From: Megaustenia siamemsis
Lineage: Eukaryota > Mollusca > Gastropoda > Stylommatophora > Ariophantidae
Reading direction: 5' to 3'
Length of the DNA: 64,000 nucleotides
Assembly (NCBI GenBank): GCA_032433765.1
Contig: JAVIAB010000092.1
Location: forward strand, 108,070,396 to 108,134,395
In this document: positions 28,150 to 41,306 of the stretch, piece by piece
Numbering within the stretch: the stretch's first letter is position 1
How the letters are laid out: every line of letters begins with the position of its first letter
Program-made: the position numbers and the translations under genes
The notes under the pieces: generated by a model
What the model was told of the DNA's origin: nothing
The model's database searches: none
The model's input: the letters and a program-made list of their open reading frames with translations, nothing else

Positions 28150-29815
28150 AAATTTTGGTTCATACTCACAAAGTTGAACACAAACTCTACAAATTTAGGC
28201 CCAAAGTTGTAATTGTTAGACACGAAAGTCGTAAATGTTATATGCAAAGTCCAAAAGTTTGTCAAAAAGACAACCCAAACTCAAAATAGTTAGATGCAAA
28301 GCTCAAAAATGTATATGCAAAGTCCAAAAAGTTACTCCAAAAGACAACTAATATAACACTTAACCCCAAAATTTCGTCTCATAACCAAAAAGTTGAACTC
28401 AAAACCCTAAAAATTTAGTCCCAAAGTGATACTAGTTCGACACAAAAGTCGTAAATGTTATATACAAAGTCTAAAAGTTTGTCAAAAAGACAACCCAAAC
28501 TCAAAATAGTTAGACACAAAACCCAACAATTTATAGGCAAAGTCCAAAAAGTTACTCCAAAAGACAACTAATGTAACTCTTAATCCCAAAATTTCGGCTC
28601 ATATGCACAAAGTTGAACACGAACTCTACAAATTTAGTCCCAAAGTCGTAATTGTTAGACACGAAAGTCGTAAATGTTATATTCAAATCCAAAAGTTTGT
28701 TAAAAAGACAACCCAAACTCAAAATAGTTAGACACAAAACCCAACAATTTATAGGCAAAGTCCAAAAAGTTACTCCAAAAGACAACTAATGTAACACTTA
28801 ACCCCAAAATTTCGTCTCATAACCAAACAGTTGAACTCAAAACCATAAAAATTTAGTCCCAAAGTGATACTAGTTCGACACAAAAGTCGTAAATGTTATA
28901 TACAAAGTCTAAAAGTTTGTCAAAAAGACAACCCAAACTCAAAATAGTTAGACACAAAACCCAACAATTTATAGGCAAAGTCCAAAAAGTTACTCCAAAA
29001 GACAACTAATGTAACTCTTAATCCCAAAATTTCGGCTCATATGCACAAAGTTGAACACGAACTCTACAAATTTAGTCCCAAAGTCGTAATTGTTAGACAC
29101 GAAAGTCGTAAATGTTATATTCAAATCCAAAAGTTTGTTAAAAAGACAACCCAAACTCAAAATAGTTAGACACAAAACCCAACAATTTATAGGCAAAGTC
29201 CAAAAAGTTACTCCAAAAGACAACTAATGTAACACTTAACCCCAAAATTTCGTCTCATAACCAAACAGTTGAACTCAAAACCATAAAAATTTAGTCCAAA
29301 GTGATACTAGTTCGACACAAAAGTCGTAAATATTATATACAAAGTCTAAAAGTTTGTCAAAAAGACAACCCAAACTCAGAATAGTTAGACACAAAACCCA
29401 ACAATTTATAGGCAAAGTCCAAAAAGTTACTCCAAAAGACAACTAATGTAACACTTAACCCAAAATTTCGTCTCATAACCAAACAGTTGAACTCAAAACC
29501 CTAAAAATTTAGTCCCAAAGTGATACTAGTTCGACACAAAAGTCGTAAATGTTATATACAAAGGCCAAAACTTTGTCAAAAAGACAACCCAAACTCAGAA
29601 TAGTTAGACACGAAAGTCATAAATGTTATATGCAAAGTCCAAAATTTTGTCAAAAAGACAACCCAAACTCAGAATATTTAGACACAAAAGACCAAATAGT
29701 TACATTCAAAGTCCAAAAGTTTGTCAAAAAGACAACCTTAACTCAAAATAGTTAGACACAAAACCCAACAATTTATATGCAAAGTCCAAAAAGTTACTCC
29801 AAAAGACAACTAATT
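28150..29815 (+). repeat. 219-bp tandem repeat with 438-bp higher-order dimer
   Basis: Units contain AAAGTCCAAAAAGTTACTCC, AAAAGACAACTAATG, CCCCAAAATTTCGTCTCAT, ATTTAGTCCCAAAG, AGTCGTAAATGTTATAT and CAAACTCAAAATAGTTAGAC. Two unit types alternate (AACTCTTAATCCC with CATATGCACAAAG versus AACACTTAACCCC with CATAACCAAA), giving the 438-bp period seen at 28552 and 28990. Sub-blocks of about 30-35 bp within the unit look related to one another. The inner border of arm A (29291) falls inside the array, and the array continues into the single-copy spacer. Confidence 0.92.
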
Positions 29816-31071
29816 TTTACAACAAGCCCTAAAATTTCGTCTCATAACCAAAAAGTTGAACTCAAAACCCTAAAAAGTGTCCACTTATCAACCAAAGTCT
29901 TTAATACAGCTGAGAAAACCCTAATAAATAATTACAATTTACAAAAAATGTTGCACTTGATGATAGTTGCGACTGTGTCTAAATCATTATTGAAAATATT
30001 CATAGAACTCTAGTAAAAGCCAAACACACTAAAACACCACATTGAAAGAATGAACTTAAAGTTCACGCCCCTGTCACAACTCTGCTAAGAAAAGTACTGC
30101 AAAGCATGAAAGTTATGTCCCCTGCTATAACTCTACTAAACGAAAGTATTACCAAACACGTAGGTTACACTCCTACCATAACCCACTAAGAAAAACAAGA
30201 TTTTGCTTAAAATACCACATTTATGATTGTTACGCCCCTTGACCCTTTATGAGGGGACGCCCATGAAACTGTTAGAAATAGTAAATTTACACTCTAGGGT
30301 TACTCCAAACTTTACATTAGACATACCCATAGCAAAAATTTACTAAAAAACCACTTTTATGAGTGTTGCCCCTTACCCATTTTTGGCGGTTACGCCCATG
30401 AAACTGTTAAAAATAGTAAATTTAACAGCTAGACATACCCCAAACTTTATAATAAACATCCCCGTATCAAGAATTTACATAAAAACAACTTTTAAAATTA
30501 CTACCCCTATACCCATTTTGGGCGGTTACGCCCATGAAACTGTTAAAAATAGTCAATTTAACATCTAGACATACCACAAACTTTATATTAAGCATCCCCG
30601 TATCAAGAATTTACTAAAAAAACCACTTTTATGAGTGTTGCCCCCTTACCCATTTTTGGCGGTTACGCCCATGAAACTGTTAAAAATAGTCAAGTTAACA
30701 GCTAGACATACCCCAAACTTTATATTAAGCATCCCCATATCAAGAATTTACATAAAAACAACTTTTGAAATTACTACCACAGTACCCATTTTTGGCGGTG
30801 ACGCTCATGAAACTGTTAAAAATAGTCAATTTAACAGCTAGACATACCCAAACTTCATTTTAGTCATCCCCATATCAAGAATTTACATAAAAAGAACTTT
30901 TGAAATTACTACCCCAGTACCCATTTTTGGCGGTTACGCCCATGAAACTGTTAAAAATAGTCAATTTAACATCTAGACATACCCCAAACTTCATTTTAGT
31001 CATCCCCATATCAAGAATTTACATAAAAACAACTTTTGAAATTACTAGTAAAATTAGTAGTATAGTATGTC
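29292..31071. other. single-copy spacer of the giant palindrome
   Basis: 1.78 kb not present in inverted form. It comprises the remaining 219-bp units to about 29815, a transitional AT-rich part with three diverged roughly 60-bp repeats (30045-30230), the 136-bp array, and about 25 bases of filler (31047-31071) before arm A' begins at AATTTTTATGG. Confidence 0.85.
30236..31046 (+). repeat. 136-bp tandem repeat, six units
   Basis: GCCCATGAAACTGTTA recurs at 30259, 30394, 30530, 30668, 30803 (GCTCATG) and 30939, spacing 135-138 bp. Each unit also has CCATTTTTGGCGGTTACG, AGCTAGACATACCCCAAAC and ATCAAGAATTTACATAAA. Short open frames of 62-69 codons recur only because of the period. Confidence 0.92.
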
Positions 31072-32215
31072 AATTTTTATGGTTTTGAGTTCAACTGTTT
31101 GGTTATAAGACGAAATTTTGGGGTTAAGTGTTACATTAGTTGTCTTTTGGAGTAACTTTTTGGACTTTGCCTATAAATTGTTGGGTTTTGTGTCTAACTA
31201 TTTTGAGTTTGGGTTGTCTTTTTAACAAACTTTTGGATTTGAATATAACATTTACGACTTTCGTGTCTAACAATTACGACTTTGGGACTAAATTTGTAGA
31301 GTTCGTGTTCAACTTTGTGCATATGAGCCGAAATTTTGGGATTAAGAGTTACATTAGTTGTCTTTTGGAGTAACTTTTTGGACTTTGCCTATAAATTGTT
31401 GGGTTTTGTGTCTAACTATTTTGAGTTTGGGTTGTCTTTTTGACAAACTTTTAGACTTTGTATATAACATTTACGACTTTTGTGTCGAACTAGTATCACT
31501 TTGGGACTAAATTTTTATGGTTTTGAGTTCAACTGTTTGGTTATGAGACGAAATTTTGGGGTTAAGTGTTACATTAGTTGTCTTTTGGAGTAACTTTTTG
31601 GACTTTGCCTATAAATTGTTGGGTTTTGTGTCTAACTATTTTGAGTTTGGGTTGTCTTTTTAACAAACTTTTGGATTTGAATATAACATTTACGACTTTC
31701 GTGTCTAACAATTACGACTTTGGGACTAAATTTGTAGAGTTCGTGTTCAACTTTGTGCATATGAGCCGAAATTTTGGGATTAAGAGTTACATTAGTTGTC
31801 TTTTGGAGTAACTTTTTGGACTTTGCCTATAAATTGTTGGGTTTTGTGTCTAACTATTTTGAGTTTGGGTTGTCTTTTTGACAAACTTTTAGACTTTGTA
31901 TATAACATTTACGACTTTTGTGTCGAACTAGTATCACTTTGGGACTAAATTTTTAGGGTTTTGAGTTCAACTTTTTGGTTATGAGACGAAATTTTGGGGT
32001 TAAGTGTTATATTAGTTGTCTTTTGGAGTAACTTTTTGGACTTTGCATATACATTTTTGAGCTTTGCATCTAACTATTTTGAGTTTGGGTTGTCTTTTTG
32101 ACAAACTTTTGGACTTTGCATATAACATTTACGACTTTCGTGTCTAACAATTACAACTTTGGGCCTAAATTTGTAGAGTTTGTGTTCAACTTTGTGAGTA
32201 TGAACCAAAATTTTA
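31072..32215 (-). repeat. 219-bp tandem repeat, A' copy
   Basis: Inverted copy of 28150-29291. The 438-bp dimer recurs at 31140 and 31578. One base near the inner border (ATAAGACG for ATGAGACG) differs from the left arm. Confidence 0.92.
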
Positions 32216-32240
32216 GGGTTTGGAACTAAGTTTTCTTACC

Positions 32241-32460
32241 TGAAATGATCATCTTTACTGTTGTCTGTCATTCGTTGAAGTGATAAAGATATGGAACTCC
32301 AAAGTCTAAGAGCTGAAGTAATCACCTTTAATGATGTATGTTGTTCGTTGAAGTGGGAAACCTTGGTATTAAAGCCTTCAGCGGTCAAAATGAGGTCATA
32401 GAACTCTTCTGGAATTGCCTCAGGTGTCAAAACGAGTTCAAGTAACCCACCACCCCGCAT
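32241..32460 (-). CDS. candidate first exon, A' copy
   Basis: Mirror of 27903-28123 with the donor GT just below 32240. One additional C in the run at 32464-32468 puts an upstream ATG at 32544 in frame, extending the open frame to 102 codons (start MADRWINQSEKRV). Only the downstream ATG is usable in both copies. This exon and the left-arm exon point towards each other across the spacer. Confidence 0.42.
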
Positions 32461-32512
32461 TTTTCCCCCACTGCTGACCCGACAGCCACTACCTACGCTT
32501 GGGCTAACGCGC

Positions 32513-32635
32513 TTTTCTGATTGGTTAATCCACCTGTCAGCCATTTCTTCGCCCCGCCTCCTATGTTAATACTCTTTTCTGATTGGTTAATCCCGATATC
32601 AAGCGATGTTGGCATAGTCACTCGCTGATTGGCTA
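32513..32635 (-). promoter_or_regulatory. CCAAT/GC-box promoter, A' copy
   Basis: TGATTGG (CCAATCA on the minus strand) at 32517-32523, 32579-32585 and 32625-32631, with GCCCCGCC at 32550-32557. Identical arrangement to 27728-27850. Confidence 0.52.
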
Positions 32636-32962
32636 ATTTATTCATTTCTTACCAGGTTATATTTAAACTAGACGGCGTTATAAGTTTGGTTGATTCAAGG
32701 AAAGTTACTGTTCACACTAGCGGATTTTTGCACAGTAAGTTGGCTTGTTTTCTCTTAACGTATGTTAAGGCTTATCGATAACAGGTTATATTCGGTGTAG
32801 ATGATTGAGACTATATTTTACGCTGTAAGTTTGAATGTTTTCTCTTAAAGTATGGTAAGACTTAACGATAACACGTTATTCAACTGTATTGATGTAAAGT
32901 AGTTAAGATAAGTAATGTTGAATGTAATGTTCCTTCATTTTTCTTATTGGTTGATTAAAGTA

Positions 32963-33468
32963 TGATATACCAGACAACCGCCATACACCACACATACCAC
33001 ACTAGATGACCTCCATACACCCCTCACGACACAGTAGACGACCTCCATACACCCCTCACGACACACTAAACGCCCTCTATACACCCAATATGACACACTA
33101 AACGACCTACATACACCCATCATGACACACTAGACGCCCTCTATGCACCCAATATGACACACTAGACGACCCTATACAACCATCATGACACACTAAACGC
33201 CCTCTATACACCCAATATGACACACTAGACGACCTCCGTACACCCATCACGGCACACTAGACGACCCCTATACAACCATCATGACACACTAGACGACCCC
33301 TATACAACCATCATGACACACTAAACGCCCTCTATACACCCAATATGACACACTAGACGACCTCCGTACACCCATCACGACATACTAGCCGACCTCGATT
33401 GACCCATCACGGCACACTAGACGACCCCTATACAGCCCTTATTACACACTAGGCGACCTCCATACACC
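32963..33468 (-). repeat. 32-bp minisatellite, A' copy
   Basis: Inverted copy of 26895-27400 (CACACTAGACGACC periodicity). It directly precedes the polymerase fragment. Confidence 0.9.
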
Positions 33469-33852
33469 CATCGCTGCGATGAACATACTAGCAAGACAGA
33501 TTGTATAAACTGTAAGGGTGTTAAAGCGTACACCAAACGAACGCCTGGGCTTTTTAAACTAGAGTACGAAGGGACAGCTCTTGTTAGCTTATGTAGTAAG
33601 ACGTACCATTGTAGTGGGGATTACGATAAAATCAGTTGTAAAGGGCTAAGCAAGCAACACAACAAATTAGATAAAGATATGTTTTTAGAGGTTCTCGCCA
33701 CGCAAAAGGCTAAGGGTGGGAAAAATGTAGGTTTCAAAGTCTTAAATAATTCCATATTTTCCTACAGTCAAACAAGAAATGCTCTTTCCTATTTCTATAT
33801 AAAAAGAAAGGTAGCTGATGATAACGTCTCGACTACGCCTTTAGATATTTAA
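33469..33852 (+). pseudogene. Polinton-type DNA polymerase C-terminal fragment, A' copy
   Basis: Open frame with SKTYHC at 33595-33612, CKGLSK at 33637-33654 and YFYIKRKV near 33790-33813, and a TAA at 33850-33852. It shows the same truncation at the minisatellite as 26511-26894, so the relic was already broken before the arms were duplicated. Confidence 0.75.
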
Positions 33853-34349
33853 CTCTTTACACTACCAGCTTAGCCTAACCAGGAATCTCTAACAGTTTCA
33901 CCCCGTATGATTCATTTATGACACAACGCTAAGCAGACACCCAACTACATAGCTATAAAAATTGTTATCCTTGTACTATATATTGACTCACTGTACTGAG
34001 TATTTTGTAATGTTATATAATATCAATGTATGTTATACACCTATTGAGATAATAAAAGAATAAAATATATCTTTGTCTTCTGTTTTATATTGACTGTTTT
34101 TCATTGATGTTGTATAATCTACAAACCTATCACTAACGATCAAGTACATAAAGAACTCCAAAGTCAGCATACACCAGACATAAACAGGTCACTTCCGGGT
34201 CACCGGGACTAGCGGTCAACATCCCGACACGAAATGTCACGGTTAACTCCCCCCTGCGCCTACAGTACATTAGGCGCGCCGCGCGCCTACTATATATCTT
34301 TGTTAATTTACGGGCCAAATGATAATCAAATACACCCTTGTATACTACT
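33853..34349 (+). other. polymerase 3' flank / candidate Polinton end, A' copy
   Basis: AATAAA at 34051-34056, GC-rich near-palindrome at 34271-34289, and the abrupt border to satellite after TATACTACT at 34349. Confidence 0.4.
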
Positions 34350-35176
34350 AACGTGTACTTAGTTCTACTATTTGATTCCCCATCACGTGTACTTAGTTCT
34401 ACTATTAGATTCCCCGCCACATGTACTTATTTCAACTATTTTATTCACTTCCACGTGTACTTAGTACTACTATTTGATTCCCCGCCACATGTACTTGGTT
34501 CTACTTTTTGATTCCCCACCACGTGTACTTAGTTCTACTATTTGATTAACCGCCACGTGTACTTAGTTCTACTATTTGATTCCCCGCGACGTGTACTTAG
34601 TTCTACTATTTGATTCCCCACCACGTGTACTTAGTTCTACTATTTGATTCCTCACCACGTGTACTTAGTTCTACTATTTGATTCCCCGCCTCGTGTACTT
34701 AGTTCTACTATTTGATTCCCCGCCACGTGTACTTAGTTCTACTATTTGATTCACCGCCACATGTACTTAGTTCTATTATTTAATTCCCCGCCACGTGTAT
34801 TTAGTTCTACTATTTAATTCCCCGCCACGTATATTTAGTTCTACTATTTAATCCCCCGCCACGTATATTTAGTTCTACTATTTAATTCCCCGCCACGTGT
34901 ATTTAGTTCTACTATTTGATTCCCCACCACTTGTACTTAGTTCTACTATTTGATTCCCCCTCCACATGTACTTAGTTCTGCTATTTGATTCCCCACCACT
35001 TGTACTTAGTTCTACTATTTGATTCCCCCTCAACGTGTACTTAGTTCTACTATTTGATTCCCCATCACGTGTACTTAGTTCTTCTATTTGATTCCCCACC
35101 ACGTTTACTTAGTTCTACTATTTCATTCTCCGCCACGTGCACTTAGTTGTACTATTTAATTACCCGCCACGTGAGT
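34350..35176 (+). repeat. 34-bp satellite, A' copy of the reversed block
   Basis: Inverted copy of 25188-26013. A run of five C near 35027 (four in the left arm) keeps a spurious 74-codon frame open here only. Confidence 0.95.
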
Positions 35177-36213
35177 AGTAGTGGTGGCTGTGAACTCACC
35201 CCAAAAGTGGAATAACATGCACCGAAAGACAATAGATTTGGCACTGACTTTGCACCAAACATGCACCAAAACGGTGCAAAAAAAAAAAATATTTTTTTTT
35301 CGAATTCGCGATTTTTTCGAACTTCATTATTTTTTTTGGGGGGGGAGAATTTTTTTTTTTTTTTGGGTTCGTCAGTTTGTCGAAACGGTCTACTGTTACT
35401 GAGAGCTTAACTCAGGTAAATTCAAAAGATCGTGTGCTAATCGGCTTATTGTCCGGTGATCGTCTCTCGCTGTGTGTTAGATGAAAATATTTGTGAAAGA
35501 GTATTTTAAAAGAGTATATTTGTGAAAGTAAAAATTCAGAATTATTTTAAAAATATGTATTTGTGAAAGTAAACTCAGAATTATTAAAAATAAAAAATAA
35601 AAAACAGTCTCCCTTCAGGATTCGAACACGGGTCTACTACGTGACAGGCCAGGCAACATGTAAAAAAAAATGCTGACAAGCAATAACATTGAAAGGTTAG
35701 TTTTGTCGAACGGTCTCCTGTGTTTCTGAGAGCTTAACCGCAGGTAAATTCAATAGAGACTCGGTGCTAATCCGTGTCCGGTGATCGTCGCTCCGTGTCC
35801 GGTGATCGCCTCGCTCGTGTTAGAAATTTGTGAAAGAGTATTTTAAAAGAGTATGTGAAAGTGATAAATAAAAAATACGAAATGTTTCAAAACGTTAAGA
35901 AATATAGTTAAATGTGATAAAACTGATTTTTAAAAAAGGCGAAATAATAAAAACTATGAAAAAAATAAGTTAACTGTAAATACTGACGGAAAACTGTATG
36001 TTAAGTCAAGAAACTGGAATGACATGGCAGCTTTTGTTGACTGGGCTAGTGGTACTTGAGGAATGCTATTGTTAGGAAAAATCGCTTATTATTGTCAAGG
36101 AATCGTGGTCATTGATAGGAAAATACGACTAGCGCGCGGGCGGGAACGAGTTGGTTGGCACAGGTGTGTTATTGTAGTATCGCTAACATCATGTGCCAGG
36201 ATAGCGTGATAAA
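35177..36213. other. 1-kb island, A' copy
   Basis: Inverted copy of 24151-25187. The T and G runs near 35341-35365 differ in length from the left arm. Confidence 0.7.
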
Positions 36214-39200
36214 TTCAAATAGTAGAACTAAGTACACGTGGCGGGGAATTAAATAGTAGAACTAAATACACGTGGCGGGGAATAAAATAGTAGAACTAAA
36301 TACAATTTGCGGGGAATTAAATAGTAGAACTAAGTACACGTGGTGGGGAATCAAATAGTAGAACTATATACAATTTGCGGGGAATTAAATAGTAGAACTA
36401 AGTACACGTGGCAGGGAATCAAATAGTAGAACTAAGTACACGTCGCGGGGAATCAAATAGTAGAACTAAGTACACGTGGCGGGGAATCAAATAGTAGAAC
36501 TAAGTACACGTGGTAAGAATCAAATAGTAGAAATAAGTACACGTGGCGGGGAATCAAATAGTAGAACTAAGTACACGTGGCGGTGAATAAAATAAGTAGA
36601 AATAAGTACATGTGGCGGGGAATCAAATAGTAGAACTAAGTACACGTGGCGGTGAATAAAATAAGTAGAAATAAGTACATGTGGCGGGGAATCAAATAGT
36701 AGAACTAAGTACACGTGGTGGGGAATACAATAGTAGAACTAAGTACACGTGATGGGGAATCAAATAGTAGAACTAAGTACGCGTGGCGGGGAATCAAATA
36801 GTAGAACTAAAGACACGTGGCGGGGAATCAAATAGTAGAAATAAGTACACGTGGTGGGGAATCAAATAGCAGAAATAAGTACACGTGGTGAGTAATCAAA
36901 TAGTAGAACTAAGTACACGTCGCGGGGAATCAAATAGTAGAACTAAGTACACGTGGCGGGGAATCAAACAGTAGAACTAAGTACACGTGGTGGGGAATCA
37001 AATAGTAGAACTAAGTACACGTGGTAGGGAATCAAAAAGTAGAAACAAGTACATGTGGCGGGGAATCAAATAGTAGAACTAAGTACACGTGGCAGTGAGT
37101 AAAATAGTAGAAATAAGTACATGTGGCGGGGAATCAAATAGTAGAACTAAGTACACGTGGTGGGGAATCAAATATTAGAACTAAGTACACGTCGTGGGGA
37201 ATCAAATAGTAGAACGAAGTACACGCGGTGGGGAATCAAATAGTAGAACTAAGTACACGTGGTGGGAAATCAAATATTAGAAATAAGTACACGTGGTGGG
37301 GAATTAAATAGTAGAACTAAAACCACGTGTCGGGGAATTAAATAGTAGAACATAAATACACGTGGCTTGGAACCAAATAGTAGAACTAATTACACTTGGC
37401 GGGGAATCAAATAATAGATCTGAGTACACGTGGCGGGGAATTAAATAGTAGAACTAAGTACACGTGGCGGGGAATTAAATAGTAGACCTAAGTACACGTG
37501 GCGGGGAATCAAATAGTAGAACTAAGTACACGTGGCGGGGAATTAAATAGTAGAACTAAATAGACGTGGCGGGGAATCAAGTAATAGATCTGAGTACACG
37601 TGGCGGGGAATTAAATAGTAGAACTAATTACACGTGGCGGGGAATCAAATAGTAGAACTAAGTACACGTGGCGGGGAATCAAATAGTATAACTAAGTACA
37701 TGTGGCGGAGAATCAAATAGTAGAACTAAGTACACGTGGCGGGTAATCAAATAGTACAACTAAGTGCACGTGGCGGAGAATGAAATAGTAGAACTAATTA
37801 AACGTGGTGGGGAATCAAATAGAAGAACTAAGTACACGTGATGGGGAATCAAATTGTAGAACTAAGTACACGTGTCGGGGAATCAAATAGTAGAACTAAT
37901 TACACGTGGAGGGGGAATTAAATAGTAGAACTAAGTACAAGTGGTGGAGAATCAAATAGTAGAACTAAGTACACGTGGCGGGTAATCAAATAGTACAACT
38001 AAGTGCACGTGGCGGAGAATGAAATAGTAGAACTAAGTAAACGTGGTGGGGAATCAAATAGAAGAACTAAGTACACGTGATGGGGAATCAAATATTAGAA
38101 CTAAGTACACGTGGAGGGGGAATCAAATAGTAGAACTAAGTACAAGTGGTGGGGAATCAAATAGCAGAACTAAGTACATGTGGAGGGGGAATCAAATAGT
38201 AGAATTAAGTACAAGTGGTGGGGAATTAAATAGTAGAACTAAATACACGTGGCGGGGGATTAAATAGTACAACTAAATACACGTGGCGGGGAATTAAATA
38301 GTAGAACTAAATACACGTGGCGGGGAATTAAATAATAGAACTAAGTACATGTGGCGGTGAATCAAATAGTAGAACTAAGTACACGTGGCGGGGAATCAAA
38401 TAGTAGAACTAAGTACACGTGGTGAGGAATCAAATAGTAGAACTAAGTACACGTGGTGGGGAATCAAATAGTAGAACTAAGTACACGTCGCGGGAATCAA
38501 ATAGTAGAACTAAGTACACGTGGCGGTTAATCAAATAGTAGAACTAAGTACACGTGGTGGGGAATCAAAAAGTAGAACCAAGTACATGTGGCGGGGAATC
38601 AAATAGTAGTACTAAGTACACGTGGAAGTGAATAAAATAGTTGAAATAAGTACATGTGGCGGGGAATCTAATAGTAGAACTAAGTACACGTGATGGGGAA
38701 TCAAATAGTAGAACTAAGTACACGTTGTGGGGAATCAAATAGTAGAACGAAGTACACGCGGTGGGGAATCAAATAGTAGAAATAAGTACACTTGGTGAGG
38801 AATCAAATAGTAGAACTAAGTACACTTGGCGGGGAATCAAATAGTAGAACTAAATACAATTTGCGGGGAATTAAATAGTAGAACTAAGTACACGTGGTGG
38901 GGAATCAAATAGTAGAACTATATACAATTTGCGGGGAATTAAATAGTAGAACTAAGTACACGTGGTGGGGAATTAAATAATAGAACTAAATACACGTGGC
39001 GGGGAATTAAATAGTAGAACTAAATACACGTGGCGGGGAATTAAATAGTAGAACTAAATACACGTTGCGGGGAATTAAATAGTAGAACTAAATACACGTG
39101 GCGGGGAATCAAATAGTAGAACTAAGTACACGTGGCTGGGAATTAAATAGTAGAACTAAATACACGTGGCGGGGAATCAAATAATAGAACTGAGTACACG

Positions 39201-39542
39201 TGGCGGGGAATTAAATAGTAGAACTAAGTACACGTGGCGGGGAATCAAATAGTCGAACTAAGTATACGTGGCGAGGAATCAAATAGTACAACTAAGTACA
39301 CGTGGTGGGGAATTAACTAGTACAACTAAGTACACGTGGCGGGGAATTAAATAGTAGAACTAAGTATACGTGGCGGGGAATCAAATAGTAGAACTAAGTA
39401 CACGTGGAGGGGGAATTAAATAGTAAAACTAAGTACACGTGGTGAGGAATCAAATAGTAGATCTAAGTACACGTTGTGGGGATTTAAATAGTAGAACTAA
39501 GTACACGTGGTGGGGAATTAAATAGTAGAACTAAGTATACAT
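36214..39542 (-). repeat. 34-bp satellite, A' copy of the long block
   Basis: Inverted copy of 20787-24150, one 34-bp unit shorter. Confidence 0.97.
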
Positions 39543-39789
39543 CATACTCTACATACGACACATATTATGTCGCCACGATTGAAAAATGTGAAGGCAGGCC
39601 TTAAAATGAGTTTTCAAGCCTTCGGATTTACGAAGAGCTCTAAAAATGTGCATTGGACAATTCTGTTGTCTTGTTTCTTACAGCGTGACCCAAAGTTTGA
39701 GTGTTCTTGACTCATCTAAACTATTCTTTCTTTGATCGTAATTTGTATGTCGTTTGGTATTTCACAATCAGCCTTTTCGAATGTGTTGT

Positions 39790-40044
39790 AGGGTGTCCGG
39801 TTAGCGCAATCGATAGGCGGTTGGCTTACCACGGCAACAGCCGGGGTTCGTACCCTGGCGAGGACACCTGGGTTTTACTAATTCCCTAAAAATTAGTACC
39901 TCTGAAGTCGGAGTAATTCTGCCTGCATGGCGAGGGGCATCCTGTATTGGGATAAAACAGACTTTACACGCAAAATTCAGTCCCACAAAATTGAGTGGGT
40001 GGGACTTCGTCAGAGGTCAAAGCTGACGAAAGCGAACGAACGAA
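39790..40044 (+). mobile_element. SINE family 4, A' copy
   Basis: Inverted copy of 20285-20539, with the 12-bp target-site duplication CGAATGTGTTGT at 39778-39789 and 40045-40056. Confidence 0.9.
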
Positions 40045-40402
40045 CGAATGTGTTGTTGTATCTAGTTATGACTGGTTAAGGAAAGTGCTTGCAGGTTGTT
40101 ATGGGAAATAAACAATAGATTTATTGTATCAGGACGTCATTCGTAATTAATATTTCTCTTACTTTCCTGCCATCATCATTCCTTTGTGTTGTTGTTACTA
40201 CATTCTACTGAGTCAGTTCCTAGTTTTTTTTATCTCCTTTTGTTCCCTAGTATTAATGTCCATGCTTGACATTGTAGGCTCAATGATAATTAGGCTCAAT
40301 AAATAATTACTTTATTTTCAAAATATACCCTCACATATTTCTGTTTGATAATTAAATGTCCAATTATTATTCGTGATAATTATCGACTTATAGAGTAGTT
40401 AT

Positions 40403-40467
40403 GCAAAATGGCGCTCCATGGTAGCCAACCTTCGTTGCGGAGACGGCACTCAATGATGATGATGATG
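40403..40467 (+). mobile_element. 65-bp RTE-2 stub, A' copy
   Basis: Inverted copy of 19862-19926 with its 11-bp target-site duplication AGAGTAGTTAT on both sides. Confidence 0.83.
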
Positions 40468-41306
40468 AGAGTAGTTATCGTTTCTACTTTCGTAATCAAT
40501 TCAGAAATGTTTAGGCCAGATATGTATGCGCCATGGGAATATTGGCCCATCACCTCTATTTAACGTTAAAGAACTTGTTCAAGCCGTATAATTTCTCCAA
40601 TATATCTCTTATAGGTAAATTTGTAGCGATTTCTAGCACTTTTATGTTGTTAGAGAATTGGATATAGCAAAGAAGATATCAATGAAAGCTAGGAACTCGA
40701 AAGATAGATTAAGGAAACAAACAGGCAAAACAAAAACAAAAATAATTTAGAGAAATATTTCAGAATGCAACAAATTTAATTCAGAACAACAATTGAAAAT
40801 GCAACAGACAGATAAATTAGATTAAAATAAATAAATAACCGAAAATATGTCGAAGTGGTTTGCACGTTTTTGATTGTGTAAAGGTCGGTACAATCAAAGT
40901 CGTTAAAAGGGAAGGTTGAGGGGAGATGGCAGTTATGTGTAAAGGGTCCTGTGGGTGTAGTTGTAGGTTCTGTTATGTGTGCCCACATGGGATTGAATTT
41001 CCTCGACGCAGTTGTGGTGATTTCTGGCAGCAATTATTAACGGTGTAGCCGATGGGTTCATCAGACTATGACGAGACGACATGGATGAATGGACTCTACA
41101 AGTCTGCTACGGTTGTATGAATGTGAGTTTTATGGAACTCAAGTTAACAATAAAATCATCTACAGTATCATATCGCTATCCTACTTCTCTTTCTCTCTAT
41201 CATCGGACTCGATGATCTTCTGTACGTCTTTTGATGTCTACTGCAGTAGAGAATACAGTGTGGAGCGTTTCTTGTGTTTTTTTTTTCCTTGGTCTCATCA
41301 TCACCA

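Larger units (their letters stand above)
1404..29291 (+). repeat. arm A of the giant inverted repeat
   Basis: About 27.9 kb that recurs inverted at about 31072-58919 and, for its first 5.1 kb, directly at 58920-64000. The sum of paired coordinates drifts only from 60323 at the outer edge to 60330 near 22.3 kb, jumps by exactly 34 inside the 34-bp satellite (one extra unit in this arm), and stays at 60363-60364 to the inner edge. The small steps that could be located are single-base homopolymer changes (the A run at 5880, a CC/C at 7205, A runs near 13560). Such identity means the copies are extremely young, homogenised, or technical. Confidence 0.9.

Noticed and set aside
28552..29223. Two identical 77-codon proteins (also at 31140 and 31578)
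   Set aside because: They lie in the 438-bp period of the tandem array, so their identity reflects the repeat and not gene duplication.
29292..31071. Spacer as a simple missed-adapter turn
   Set aside because: A missed adapter would leave no unique sequence between the inverted copies. The 1.8-kb spacer is not itself palindromic, so a different mechanism is needed for this joint.
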